Assembly (NCBI GenBank): GCA_029216955.1
Contig: JANAVB010002199.1
Span: forward strand, 12,686,917-12,750,916
From: Iris pallida
Taxonomy: Eukaryota > Streptophyta > Magnoliopsida > Asparagales > Iridaceae
Direction: 5' to 3'
DNA: 64,000 nt
Position numbers and translations under genes: made by a program. The notes beneath the pieces are model-generated. The model was not told where the DNA came from and made no database searches. It was given only the letters and a program-made list of their open reading frames with translations. How positions within the stretch are numbered: the first letter of the stretch is position 1; every line of letters begins with the position of its first letter. Of this stretch, positions 27,311 through 38,771 are shown piece after piece.

Positions 27311-28790
27311 GTTATTAATTCTGGCTGTTTATTTGGGTACATTGCAAAAACTGGTGCTGCTTATGTTGACGATAAACTCGAGTTGTATCTTCAAAGCTGC
27401 ACTGGATGGCCTTTTTGAATCACAGACAAGTTACTGAGCAGCGCCTGTTATGGCAATTCACAAGTTTCTGTCAAAGTATGTACTTGAAGCTCTAGTATGA
27501 TGAGAAGTTTATGGATAACCCCTTGGTTCTAGTATTTGAGGGAGGGGATATTTTTTAGGCTTAATTGGGGGCTAAATTAGGACATATTGAAGCTGTGTGG
27601 CCTTATTGATGTCATATAGTTTTTATGACGTGAAAGGTAATCTTTTAGATGGATTGATGATTGGAGAAGAAGGATCCACAAGATTGTGACTACTATCTAA
27701 TATTACTTTCTGTAATGTTCTCGTTTGAAATAGAAAATTTTATTGGCTGAGAGAAACTTTATAGAAATGGGCGGAGAAAGAATTTGCAAATATTGGAACC
27801 AACAAAATATTCCGTCAGTTGGTCTGGTAGAATTCAGCAAGTTCTAAAGAATATTTTGTGTGCATGCACAGATTCCTCTCTTTCATGCATTCAATTTTAG
27901 AATTTTTGAATTTTGCCAGACTTGCATAATGTTTTGTAGATTCGAATATTTGTAAACTTCATCTCCTTGTTTCATATATAAATTTTTAAACATTTGAAAC
28001 TCCAAAAGTTTGTGGCAAGTGTATATTGCTTGGTTGTAATGTAGGTTTTTTGTTTTTTTTTTAAAGTATGGTTGTAATGTAGGTTGAATCCACAATTTTC
28101 TCACTTTGATTGTCAGCCTGTCAGGGACTCGGGATATGTTGGCTGCTTTTGACAATAGAGGACGAGCAATTGCTCAATCAAGCTCTCTGGGGTTCTCTCT
28201 GACTAAATTATCCTTTTTCTTTTCATCTACTGCGGACCATCTAGGCGACTACAATTCAAGATCAATCGATTCAACTTGATTCTAAATATACAATTAGGAT
28301 GTCTACCCGACCATTGTGGGATCATGAGCCCATAACAGGCTTTTAAATTTACAACTCCATGTGCAAGTCCATTGCTTTCGTTTCTCCTTAGCATATCATC
28401 CTACAGTGTATAATCCAATTTCAAACTCGAGTCGATAAATTTCAATATATGGACGAAAAATTCTGAAAAAAAAAAAGAGGCGTAGATACGAAAATATGGA
28501 TTAGAGTGGAAGACATTGGCCCAAATGGGTGGCCGCCTGCCGGCTACTCTCTCTAAGTTAAAAAAAAAATCAACAAAATGTGATTCCATAAACTTTTACA
28601 ACCGACTGTCAACCGACGCCAACAATTCACATAATCAAGAATTTTAGTGAAGCTAACTTGGTGTTGGACTAGAAGCATATGACAGCATTTGTAGCTAGGT
28701 AAATATGTATTGTTGTTGTGAAAAAAAAAAAATTATAGTATATAATTTTCAATTATACATAGCATACTATTATATATCAATATTATATTA
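27311..28790. other. Intergenic downstream of DLST
   Basis: AT-rich DNA without a supportable gene, RNA or transposon. Small frames on the minus strand show no recognisable domain. Confidence 0.5.
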
Positions 28791-29978
28791 TTAAATGGGA
28801 AATTTTTGTAAGTTCTCTGTACCTTTTAAAAATTGGGGTAGTTCTCCAGTATTTTTGATAAAAAATTGTAGCTTCCTCTGTCCTACCTTATACATTTTTG
28901 TATATCATTGCTGATATGAAACGTATATGAATCCACTCGTAATCGATAAACCCTCCCTATTTAAATAGGATAGAAGTTTTGTGTAACTCTCTACCAGCAT
29001 ACAACTTCACAGATGTCTACAAATTTAAAAATAATTCAATTTTATTTCCAAAATTACCATTTTCTTGTAAATATGGATAAATTATCATAATTATTTGGTG
29101 TCTATAACCTATGTCTTTTTGTTATCCATAACATATGGTTTTTGGCAATTTTTTTTTTAATTGTCATCATGATATTAACCTCCATTATAAGCCTATATAA
29201 GAAGCTCTTATCAAGTTGATGAGTACAAGTGAATGAAGAAATAATTTTCTCTATTGTTCATCTCTTTACTTTACAATACGTTATCAGCACCATTTGCTCT
29301 AGATAATAGAAGAAGGAAGAAATAGTTCTCTTAAGAAAAGAAATGTATTGAAGAGGTAAATTTAATCTTGTATATTTAGATACATGTTTTAGTAAACTTA
29401 AATACGTGTTTAATTTATGCGTTTATAGATTGATTAGAATATTAAAAAAATTCTAGCCCTATTTTTAAAAATCTAAATTTGTATTAAACCTGTTCATATT
29501 TTCTTTCAAAATAGATAATTCATGATAATTTATTTAATATTATGTACGAATCTCATTTCTATATTTTTTCTAATGAAATTTATCAAGTATAAAATTAATC
29601 TAGAATATCTAGAATATTCTTCTCTTATTATGAATTAGTTAATTATATTAAATTGGTTTATGTTTGCTATTTCCATTATTTTTTTTATTCTAAAAAGGTA
29701 CTACTTCACATTGTTGTATATGTGAATCGAATTATAAAAAAGTACCCAACTATTAATTATATAATTTATAAAAGTACCCAAAATTTAAACCATGATGATC
29801 TAAAGATTATTATATAATAATCACATTGTTGTATATGTGATACACATAAAACATAACATTCTTTGATAGCGTTTTATCACATTGTGGCATATATGTAAAA
29901 TTTTGTAATATTGAAAGCACTCGCCATTTTTATTATTTAAATTAATTTTTCTCTAATATAATTATTTTCTGCTATTAG

Positions 29979-30849
29979 ATGTCGAGTCTTGCAAAGCTTG
30001 AATTCAAAGCTCTTGATGTGAGCGGAGACAATTGCTTATCATGGCAATTAGATGTAAAGTTGTACTTGCAGTCCAACAAGCTTGATGGTACTATTAAGAA
30101 GGAAAGTAAAGAATCTTCTGAAGCCAAGGCTAAGGTTTTGATTTTCCTACGACATCATATTCATGATAAGCTAAAGGCAGAATATCTATACGAGGATGAT
30201 CCATTGAATTTTGGACATCTCTAAAGGATAGATTTGACCATCAAAAGATGATAATCCTTCCGATTGCTCAAAGTGAATGGTTGAACCTAAGATACCAAGA
30301 CTATAAAACTGTTAAAGCATATAATTCTGCTATGTTTAATATTGTTTCTCACCTTAGGTTGTGCGGAGAAAAAGTAACAGAGGCTCAAATGATTGAGAAA
30401 ACCCTCTCCACTTTTCATGCAAGTAATGTGTTTTTGCAGGAACAATATCGTGAAAGACATTTCACAAAATACTCTGAACTGGTGACTTGTCTCCTTGTAG
30501 CAGAGGCAAATAGCAATGTTCTCATGAAAAACCACAACTCTACCAACTGGGTCAATGGCAATTCCTGAAGCAAATGCCAATTTTGGGATTAGCAGAGGTC
30601 GTGGTAGAAGACGTGGAAGAGGAAAAAGTTATGGGAGGTATGGTCATGATTATCATCCTCATAACAAAGTCGAAAATAGTGGTTCACAAAAAAAATGGAA
30701 TAAGTGGACATCACCCTCTAACAAAGGGAATTCAAATCCTCAATATAAACCAAATAAGGGTAGTACTGCTTGTCATAAATGTGGCAAAGATGGACATTGG
30801 TTTAAGCAATGTCGAACTAATCAACAAGAGGTTGACAAATTCAAATAAT
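29979..30849 (+). pseudogene. copia gag (frameshifted)
   Basis: A copia-type gag in three pieces. 29979-30224 is the N-terminal part (begins MSSLAKLEFKALDVSG). 30248-30568 in another frame is the middle gag part (LRYQDYKTVKAYNSAMF). 30555-30848 is the C-terminal Arg/Gly-rich part with zinc knuckle CHKCGKDGHWFKQC (C-X2-C-X4-H-X4-C). At least two frameshifts separate them. In the intact family this is the particle shell protein that binds the RNA. Confidence 0.8.
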
Positions 30850-31262
30850 CGAAGAAAATGAAAGCAAATATGACAGAATATTGGGACAATGATCAGCCAC
30901 TTGACAGCACTCAATTGAATTGTTCTGATTTCTTTTAGGATCAAAATGGGAATCAAATTACCAATGAACAATTTGAGAAAATGCTGGGAAATCCACCTTC
31001 AATTGAGTGAGCACTCGGTTGACTTATGTTCTATTTCAAGTATTATGAACTTTTTACATTTGAAGTCATGTTTTTTGTTTTTAGTTACCATCATGGAATA
31101 TCTAGGACATGAGAGTTTGTTGAAGAATATGTCATTACTTTGTTATGTATTTGAAAGTTGCATCTCTATAATAATGATGTTATCGTTTGGTATGCTTAAT
31201 TACTTTTATTATATTTGTGCTAGTTAGAATATATGTTCATAATTTTTTTTTGTTTCATATTG

Positions 31263-31586
31263 AAGGTATGGATATACGAAGGGAGAAAATTGACTTGGAT
31301 ATGTGTTTCGTAGACAGTGATACAACACATACGATTTTAAAGAATCAAAAGCTTTTTTTTCAAATTTAGTATTTGACATGCATAAAGTATCAACAATATC
31401 TGGATCAGCCCATATAATTGAGGGTTTTGGAAGAGCACATATTATGTTGCCTATTGGCACTCAAATTTATTTGCAGAATGCGTTATATTCAAGCAATTCC
31501 AAAAGAAATTTGCTAAGTTTCAAGGATATACGCAAAAATGGATACCATATTAAAACTCGAAATGATAACAACAAAGAGATATTATG
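31263..31586 (+). pseudogene. copia protease and GAG-pre-integrase remnant
   Basis: DLDMCFVDSDTTHTILKN (about 31292-31345) is the copia aspartic protease active-site region; the catalytic triad reads DSD where DSA/DSG is usual. After a stop, 31378-31580 in a different frame gives the GAG-pre-integrase domain (AHIIEGFGRAHIMLPIG ... NLLSFKDIRKNGYHI). The piece ends at the junction with the X LTR at 31587. Confidence 0.75.
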
Positions 31587-31693
31587 TGTCACGACCCGCA
31601 CCCTGTTTAAGGGTACGAGCACGTGGGTACATCCAGCCTACGCCGCAGTGTCGGCGGTAGAATGCTGTATAGGTCGTCTATAAAATCTAACAT

Positions 31694-31798
<105 letters not shown>

Positions 31799-32999
31799 CT
31801 GTCATCTCCGCACGGAGGAATATATATAACTCAATCACATGATATCTAGGGAAGATAAGCACGATGTGATAAAGATATGATAGAAATAGCAAAAGCTGGG
31901 AATAGATGCAAGTCACAGAGTCACAACCAGAAATTTGTAGTTTAAAATATTATACAATCCCAAAAATATATATACTATAACCCACAATAATAAGCTGGAA
32001 CGCAATCCAGTCAAACCTAACTAGTCTAGGTTAGAGCAGGCGGTGCGTCCTCAATGGGCACCGGCCCCACAAGAATGTCCAGGTCGTACTCTCCATATAT
32101 GCCATACCCATAATAGGTTGAGCAGTCTGCCTCTAAATCCTCTGTAAACATCAACGGGGTTATCCTGTCAGGATAATGAGCAAGTACAAACACCAACAAC
32201 AGTTCCATTGAATTGACAAATGCTATAAGAGACAATTGTAATGGAATACAAGATAAAATATCAAAACTAGAATATAAACAGGATATATATAACAGGATAT
32301 CATGTCAGGGTATAATGTACAGGAAAGTAGAACAGTACAGGAATGTCTGATGTACAATATAAATATAAACAGTGCCTTAAGTATTAGGGCATTATGTGAT
32401 CGGCTTGAGTCAAGATCAGGCTGTTCCATTTGACCGGCTATGCACAAGTAGTATAGAGGATCAGGCCAGCCAAATGGAAAGCTATACACAAGTAGTATCA
32501 GGTCAGGCTACACCCTACGTGTGGTGAGGGTGGAGCTATGCACAAGTAGTAACATGTGGGGGGGGAGGTAATGATCACATAACCTCTAATAACTCCCCAT
32601 CTCCGAGTAGTATAATGGATCCAACCATGACACGTCATGACACAGGATTTAAAGACCAGGGGCAGTCCACTCCCAAATCGGTGTCTATACAAGTACAGGA
32701 AACAAGATCGAACAATGTACTCATATACCAGATAAACCAGGAATAACATCGCATGACGAGATTCAACATATACTAGTCCATGTATCCTCGTGTCGAGAAT
32801 CAAGTAAAATACTACAACTGAATCGGATATAATAGATATCAAGACAATGAAAACTATCAGTAAATGTACTCGTCTGCGGTCCTGAGCTGTCAAATGGAAT
32901 CGATGCTCAGAGTGATGTCGCAGACCCTAAGATGAGATATCATGAGTTAAATTAGGGTTTAATAGTGTTAGGCATGATTTCTAGTGTATGATATACAAA

Positions 33000-33310
33000 T
33001 CTAGGTCAAGATCAGTCAAACTAAATCAAACTAGGTCACACTAAGTCAAACTAGGTCATACAAAGTCAAACTAGGTCATACAAAGTCAAACTAGGTCGAA
33101 AGTTGACTTACAGTTGACTTTTGGTCAACTGGTCCACTCTGGTCAACTTCTAGTCCAATATAGGTCAACTTAGACTATTGGTTGACTCACAGTTGACTTT
33201 TGGTTAACTGGTCAACTATGGTCAAGTTCTAGTCAAAACTAGGCCAAGTGTTGACTTTTGTTTGACTTTAAGTCAAAACAGTCAAACTCGGTCAACCGAG
33301 GTCAACACTA
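33000..33310. repeat. GTCAA/TTGAC-rich array in X left LTR
   Basis: Short tandem variants of GTCAAACTAGGTCA, then alternating TTGACTTTTGGTCAACTGG. The TTGAC/GTCAA core, which is the W-box core of WRKY factors, occurs more than fifteen times. A matching array is at 50455-50765. Confidence 0.75.
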
Positions 33311-33433
33311 GACTAAGATCCTATTCCTAACATTTACCTACCAAGATATTTCATATCATGGTCAAATTGGTATCCCGATACCAATATCTTAGTTTAGGGT
33401 AAATACCTTAACTAAGGTAAACCTTTACCTTAG

Positions 33434-35226
33434 TGTAACCTCCGTAAATTGAATTCTTGGATAATTTCGAAAATTTGTATTTTTATTCTATTTCGTATTT
33501 TTCAAAACTTCGAATTTTTCTAAATCTCGAAAAACTTGCAATTTCTAATTTTTGGAAAAATAAATTTGACCGTGATTGTTATCGGTCCTTGTTGGCTTTG
33601 GTTTACTATTTTAGGTGATTATGTCCTATTGGAATTTTCCTGTCGTTTTCTTGAAACAATAAGATTTTAATATTAATCTGTATGAGAGACGTTATTGAAT
33701 TTTGGAATTTCTAAATATCATTATTTACTAAATAAATAATTTCTAAATATATTTAAATAATTAAGTAAATATATTAGTATTATTTTATTGGAAAATCCTG
33801 GCTAAATTGTAATTAGCCACTTGTTAAATTAGTATTAGCTAGTAATTTTAACTATTAATTTATAACTAATATTTATTTTGTACTAATTAATTGGCAGGTG
33901 ATATGGTTAGCAGTTAGTGATTAGCGTTAGTTTTCCACTATGTTTTTCCTAATTCTATTACATGTACACTTTTAGGGTTTTCCCCCACTTTTCCTATAAA
34001 TATCACTTTTTCCCAAACCCTAAAATCCCTACACACATCCCTAGGAAATTCCTAGCAGCCTACCCCCCCTTTGTTTCCAGCACCCCCAATCTCCCGAACC
34101 ACCCCGACCATCCCCTTCCAGCCACTGCCGGAGGACCAAACCACCACCAGAACACTTCCGCCACTGCCGCATCCGAGTCAGTGCCGCCCAGGCCGGATCC
34201 CCTCCTCCGCAGGTGGCCGCTGAGACCCGTCCAAACCGAACACAGCCACCGGCTACCCCTGGCCGATGCACCCCAAGCCACCTCCGCCATCACCAACAGC
34301 CGCCACACTACTGTTCCCCACCCTGGCCGTCGCCCATTACCATCCGCCACCATGGTCGGACGCCATCACCACCCTGCCCGACCAACCTCCACCGCCATAA
34401 ACCCTCCGCCGCCACCACCAGGATACCACCGCCACCACAACTTTTCCCCCAAAAATCCAAACCATCGATAGAGAGAGAGAGAGAGAGGGAGAGAAAGAAC
34501 CTGGCTGGCGCGCCGTCGCGCGAACCGGTCGTCCGCCGCCATGACCGCGACCCCGCGCCGCCCTGGACGAGATCGCGCCGCCGTGCGAGTCCTCCGTCCG
34601 CCGCCCAGACCCAGACCGCTCCCCTCTGGCGCCATGGCGAGCTCCACCGCGGCTGCTCCACCGGAGCCCCGACCCTCCGCCGAGAGATCCCGCTCGTGAG
34701 CCCCTTCCCTTCTCCGTGTGTTGGTTCAGTAGATGTAGGGATTGGAAACCCCCTTTCTATTACCTATAGTTATATAATATGTATATAATAATTTATATAT
34801 AGTTTAAATAATAATTTATATAATAGTTTAGATAATAGTTTAAATAATAATTTATATAATAGTTTATATATTATTCTTATATAATGGTTATTGTATAATA
34901 GTTTATAATAATTGTTAATTAGTTTATAAATTGTCAATATAACATTATGTATAATAGTTTTATAAAAATGTATAATGGTATATTATATATTGTGTATTAG
35001 TTATATATAATTATATTAGTTTATATATATAAATGTACATTTGTTTATATAATGTATAACAGTTTTGATATAAAATATATTAGTTTACATATAATGTATA
35101 TTATTTTTTTATTATTATTATTAAATTCTTGCTGGTATTGTTCTGTTAATAATTAGGATTCTCAAGATTAATATTACCATTAATTGATTTTTGGGCTTCT
35201 AGTCCTATGTTTTCTTATAATATCAA

Positions 35227-35323
<97 letters not shown>

Positions 35324-36785
35324 TTGCATTATTGTCATTTATTAGTACAGAAATGATTTTTTTGGATTTTGAAGTATTATCTAAAATATGTTGATTAATA
35401 CAGATATAGTTTTTAACATTATAAGGATTTCCAAAATTTATTATATTTATTTAATTATATTTTTCTAAAATCATAAATCGTGACCATTTAAGTCATTTTG
35501 TATTTCTTGATTTGATTAGTGTACTAAACCCTGATTTTAGACTTTTATATACCAAACTAGGCTTTTTGGACTATTCTGGACTCATTGGACTGCCCGTGTC
35601 GTCGTCTGGGACCCTCTATGGAGCTTAGCATGGTACCTACCTCGTGTCGACACGTTCGTGTCGCGCATGTCGACTCCAACCAATCGAGGCGAGTACATTC
35701 TCTGATCATTTCATATCCTGCTTAGAACTATTTTCTGCAGTAGATTACTTTACTTGTACTGTCACGTTGGTCACACGGATTGGTACTATATGGATCCCTT
35801 CTTGAGATGTTATCCTTAGGGAGCATCGGGTACTCTATGTTCTGTGCGTTTCACTTACATAGCGTATCACTATGCTTCGTTGATTCTTCGATCACTTGTG
35901 ACATATACTCTTATGATCACAGAGTATTCCTGGAATCCTTATCCCATTTATGGGTCTACTATGTATCACCCTTCGGGGACTTATCACCTTTCGGAGGCTT
36001 ATCACCTTTCGGAGGCTTACCACCCTTCGGGGGCTGTACATAGTATCATAACATAACCTGGTTGGATCCTTGTGTATTGATTGGGGGTACGGGGGAGTAG
36101 AAATGGACATGTGAATAATACACCAATAGTGTAGCATCAGAATCATTCCATAGTATAGCATCAGAATCATCCTAGGCCATTTACATGTCTATATTGTACC
36201 CTGAACCACTAGCCACTGTTAGTCTCTATTTATAGTAGATATTTCTATTATAGCTCTCTCTCTCTGTTTACATACATCATTTCTTTCAGTACCTGTATCT
36301 TACTTTACTGCATGATTATATTTTCTAACCTGCTATGAACTGTTGAGATGTAATGTGCTCGCTCCTGTCCTGACTGGACCTGTTGATAAATTTTACAGAT
36401 AGCTTGGAGGTTGCCTGCTAGCCTAGAGGAGACACTTTAAAGGTTGTTTGGATAGTTATTTCATTTGTCTGGAGTTGTATTTACTTTGTGGATTACTGTA
36501 TTTGAGTTCTGAGTTGTATTTCTGGGTTTATGTATCTTAGACACTTAGACTTCTATCTCCTGTATCTCTTTTGGATTTCATGTTTTATCTATCTTCCTTA
36601 TCATGCTCTACCTTAGATGTGATTGAGACTGTATCTGCTATGTCACCCCCATTCGGGGAGTATAAACCGTTTAGCATTATATTGTTAGATGTTGTGACCT
36701 AGGACAGCGTTCTACCGCCGACACTGCGGCGTAGTCTGGGTGTCGTTACGTTCTCGTACCCTAACAGTGGGTGCGGGTCGTGACA
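33434..36785 (+). mobile_element. Element BC, 5' LTR (copy B)
   Basis: A 3.35-kb LTR, TGTAACCTCC...GGGTCGTGACA. It is followed by the candidate primer-binding site and so is the 5' LTR. It carries a TATA box at 33995-34002, a GC-rich leader to about 34695, a TA microsatellite (about 35233-35320), four 18-bp TTCGGAGG repeats (about 35968-36035; copy C has five) and a terminal hairpin at 36712-36734. Base substitutions against copy C (six in the first ~140 bp, five of them C/T or G/A transitions) show that the insertion is not very recent. Confidence 0.88.
36712..36734 (+). promoter_or_regulatory. Conserved U5 hairpin near LTR end (copy B)
   Basis: CTAC pairs with GTAG and GCCG with CGGC around loop ACACTG, with one unpaired C in the 5' arm. 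It ends 51 nt before the LTR end. Equivalent structures are at 5711-5732, 43740-43762, 31638-31660 (reverse), 49169-49191 (reverse), 9130-9152 (reverse), 57115-57130 (reverse), 62894-62916 and 13655-13677. Function unknown; see findings. Confidence 0.6.
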
Positions 36786-36794
36786 CATTTTTAG

Positions 36795-36810
36795 TGGTGG
36801 CCCATGCAGG
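36795..36810 (+). promoter_or_regulatory. Candidate primer-binding site, element BC
   Basis: TGGTGGCCCATGCAGG, nine nt after the 5' LTR. The same 16 nt follows the LTRs of Y (57047-57062, reverse) and Z (62975-62990), and with one change that of X (49094-49109, reverse). It begins with TGG, as expected for pairing with a tRNA CCA end, but it is not the usual initiator-Met site. The tRNA is not identified. Confidence 0.55.
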
Positions 36811-38771
36811 TCGAGTTTGTGTAAGTGGTATTCGAACTAGAGTACCACTACAGCCTGCAGTAGGAATAGGATATATTTTTGAAGGTACTCAATCACAGTT
36901 AGGATCCCTTGAAAGATTCCTGGGACGACCCCTGAGAATCTTATTTTAACTTCGATTTGAAAACTCTTTTTGAATTGATTTATCTATATTTTCTGTTGTT
37001 GAATTTGATTTTGATGGATTATTGTTGAATTTGAGTTCGTATTTATATGACTTGGTGGATTTTTGTTCATTTTTGAATCTTGAGGTTCATTGATAAATTT
37101 GATTTTTGGGTATCCATTGTTGATTTAATTTAATTTTTGGCAAGATAAAATTATATGGGCTAGGTCGTCTAAGTTTTGGAATCTAGTCTTCTATAGTCAC
37201 ATTAGCCAGCATGGTGAGGACATATAGTCTGATTTTGGATATATTTCTCGGGTGTGGGAATTTAAGGTTTTTGCAGCCAAGCTAGCGGCACCGCGAAAAT
37301 GTAAATACCACGATTCTAGAGGTATGTGCCTTAGTCGAGGACTCTGTGATTATCGTAGCCTTGCTTACTAATATGACGAGGATTTAGAGTACCATGATTT
37401 TGGATAGACGCATATGATTATCAGATTGTATCTTAAAAACTTTTGAACATGTTTTCTCTGCTTTTGTTCAGTCTTTCAGAAAAAGAATTATTGGTTGTTT
37501 TTGTTTTGCTCCTCATTATTTAACTTAGGAGTAGGAGTAGGAGTAGGAGTAGCTTTAGCTATTATTATAAACCTTTGTGTAAACTTTTGCTATGAAATCC
37601 TTCATAATACAATGAATCAATGATTTTGCTAGACCTTATTTTGGATTTGGTATTATAGTTCTGGTTTCAAAATGGGTTCCTCTTTTAAAACGGATAAGCA
37701 AAACATATTCTATTATCATTCTTTTTCTGCCAATATTTTATTACCATCATCCCTTGTCTTATATAACTGTCCTGATTATATCAATTCTGTCTCGTATCAC
37801 ATTCTGTCAGCTGTACTTGAACCCCTGAATCCTTATATATCGTTTTTATCTGAGAAATGTTGAGGAAGTGACGTGAATCATCTAGGTCAAAAATGACGTA
37901 ATTGGTTATCATATGATGATTTTGTAGGAATCAAAATGTTGGATGTCAAATATAAAAATTTGAAATAGAGATGTGGTAAAGGTTTAAAATGAACCCGAGG
38001 GATAAATGTTATCAATTTAGAAACAAACACAGAAAGTGGGTTATGAATAATTCATGGATGTATTTTAAAACTAATGAGGATATTCAAGGTCAACCTAGTT
38101 TTGAGAACTTAGAGAATCCTGGTTATTGATTCTTATGAACATGTACTTTAAAGGCTATATAGAATTTAGAAATGAAAAAGAGAATTTAATTGTATTCAAT
38201 GATTATGCAAAATTGAACTAGAAATCGTAAGAGGGTGACTAGAGACAAAGAAAACACAAGGATTTTAGGCTATAGGAATTATTTTGATGATTGGGGGAAA
38301 ATTTTAGAATTCAAAAAGGATAATATTGAAGATGAACGTTGAAAAAATATGAAGGTTGATTTTTGTATGACATAGTGGTATTAGAGTGGAGTAAATATGA
38401 GACTTGATTTAAAACAAGTACAAGGATTCATAAACTGGATCTAGAGGTTTCGGATCTAATTTAGAACGAGGTGAAAGAATTTGGAAATTTGATTAAATGG
38501 ATAAGTGTTGATACCTGATTAAGAGGGGTATGCTTTGTGGAAAATGTTTTAAGAGTTGGAATTTTGTCTATAGTGATCATGGTAAAGGGTTAGATGACTG
38601 AAGGCTATAAAATTTCGATGATAGTCATATAAAGGTTGATTTTCATATTGGGATTTGTGAGAAATTATGATTTAGCAAATAATAAATTTGATGGTATTAG
38701 AGAGAGATAATTAACTTGACTTCTTATGAAATCTTTTCTTGTTTTCCCTAAAAGGGTTTTTCAATAACCAT

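Larger units (their letters stand above)
28800..31586 (+). mobile_element. Decayed Ty1/copia retrotransposon, cut by element X
   Basis: The order is LTR-like promoter (TATATAA at 29194-29200), presumed LTR end TTTACA at 29275, a leader with ACGTTATCAGCACC as the primer-binding area, then gag, zinc knuckle, protease and GAG-pre-integrase. The left LTR boundary could not be placed. At 31587 the reading is broken by the LTR of X, and no reverse transcriptase or integrase of this element is present. Frameshifts and stops show that it is dead. Confidence 0.75.

Noticed and set aside
36786..36950. Host gene beginning after LTR B
   Set aside because: The sequence is the primer-site candidate plus a pol-like relic (LGRPLRILF) also seen after the X protease; no gene structure follows.
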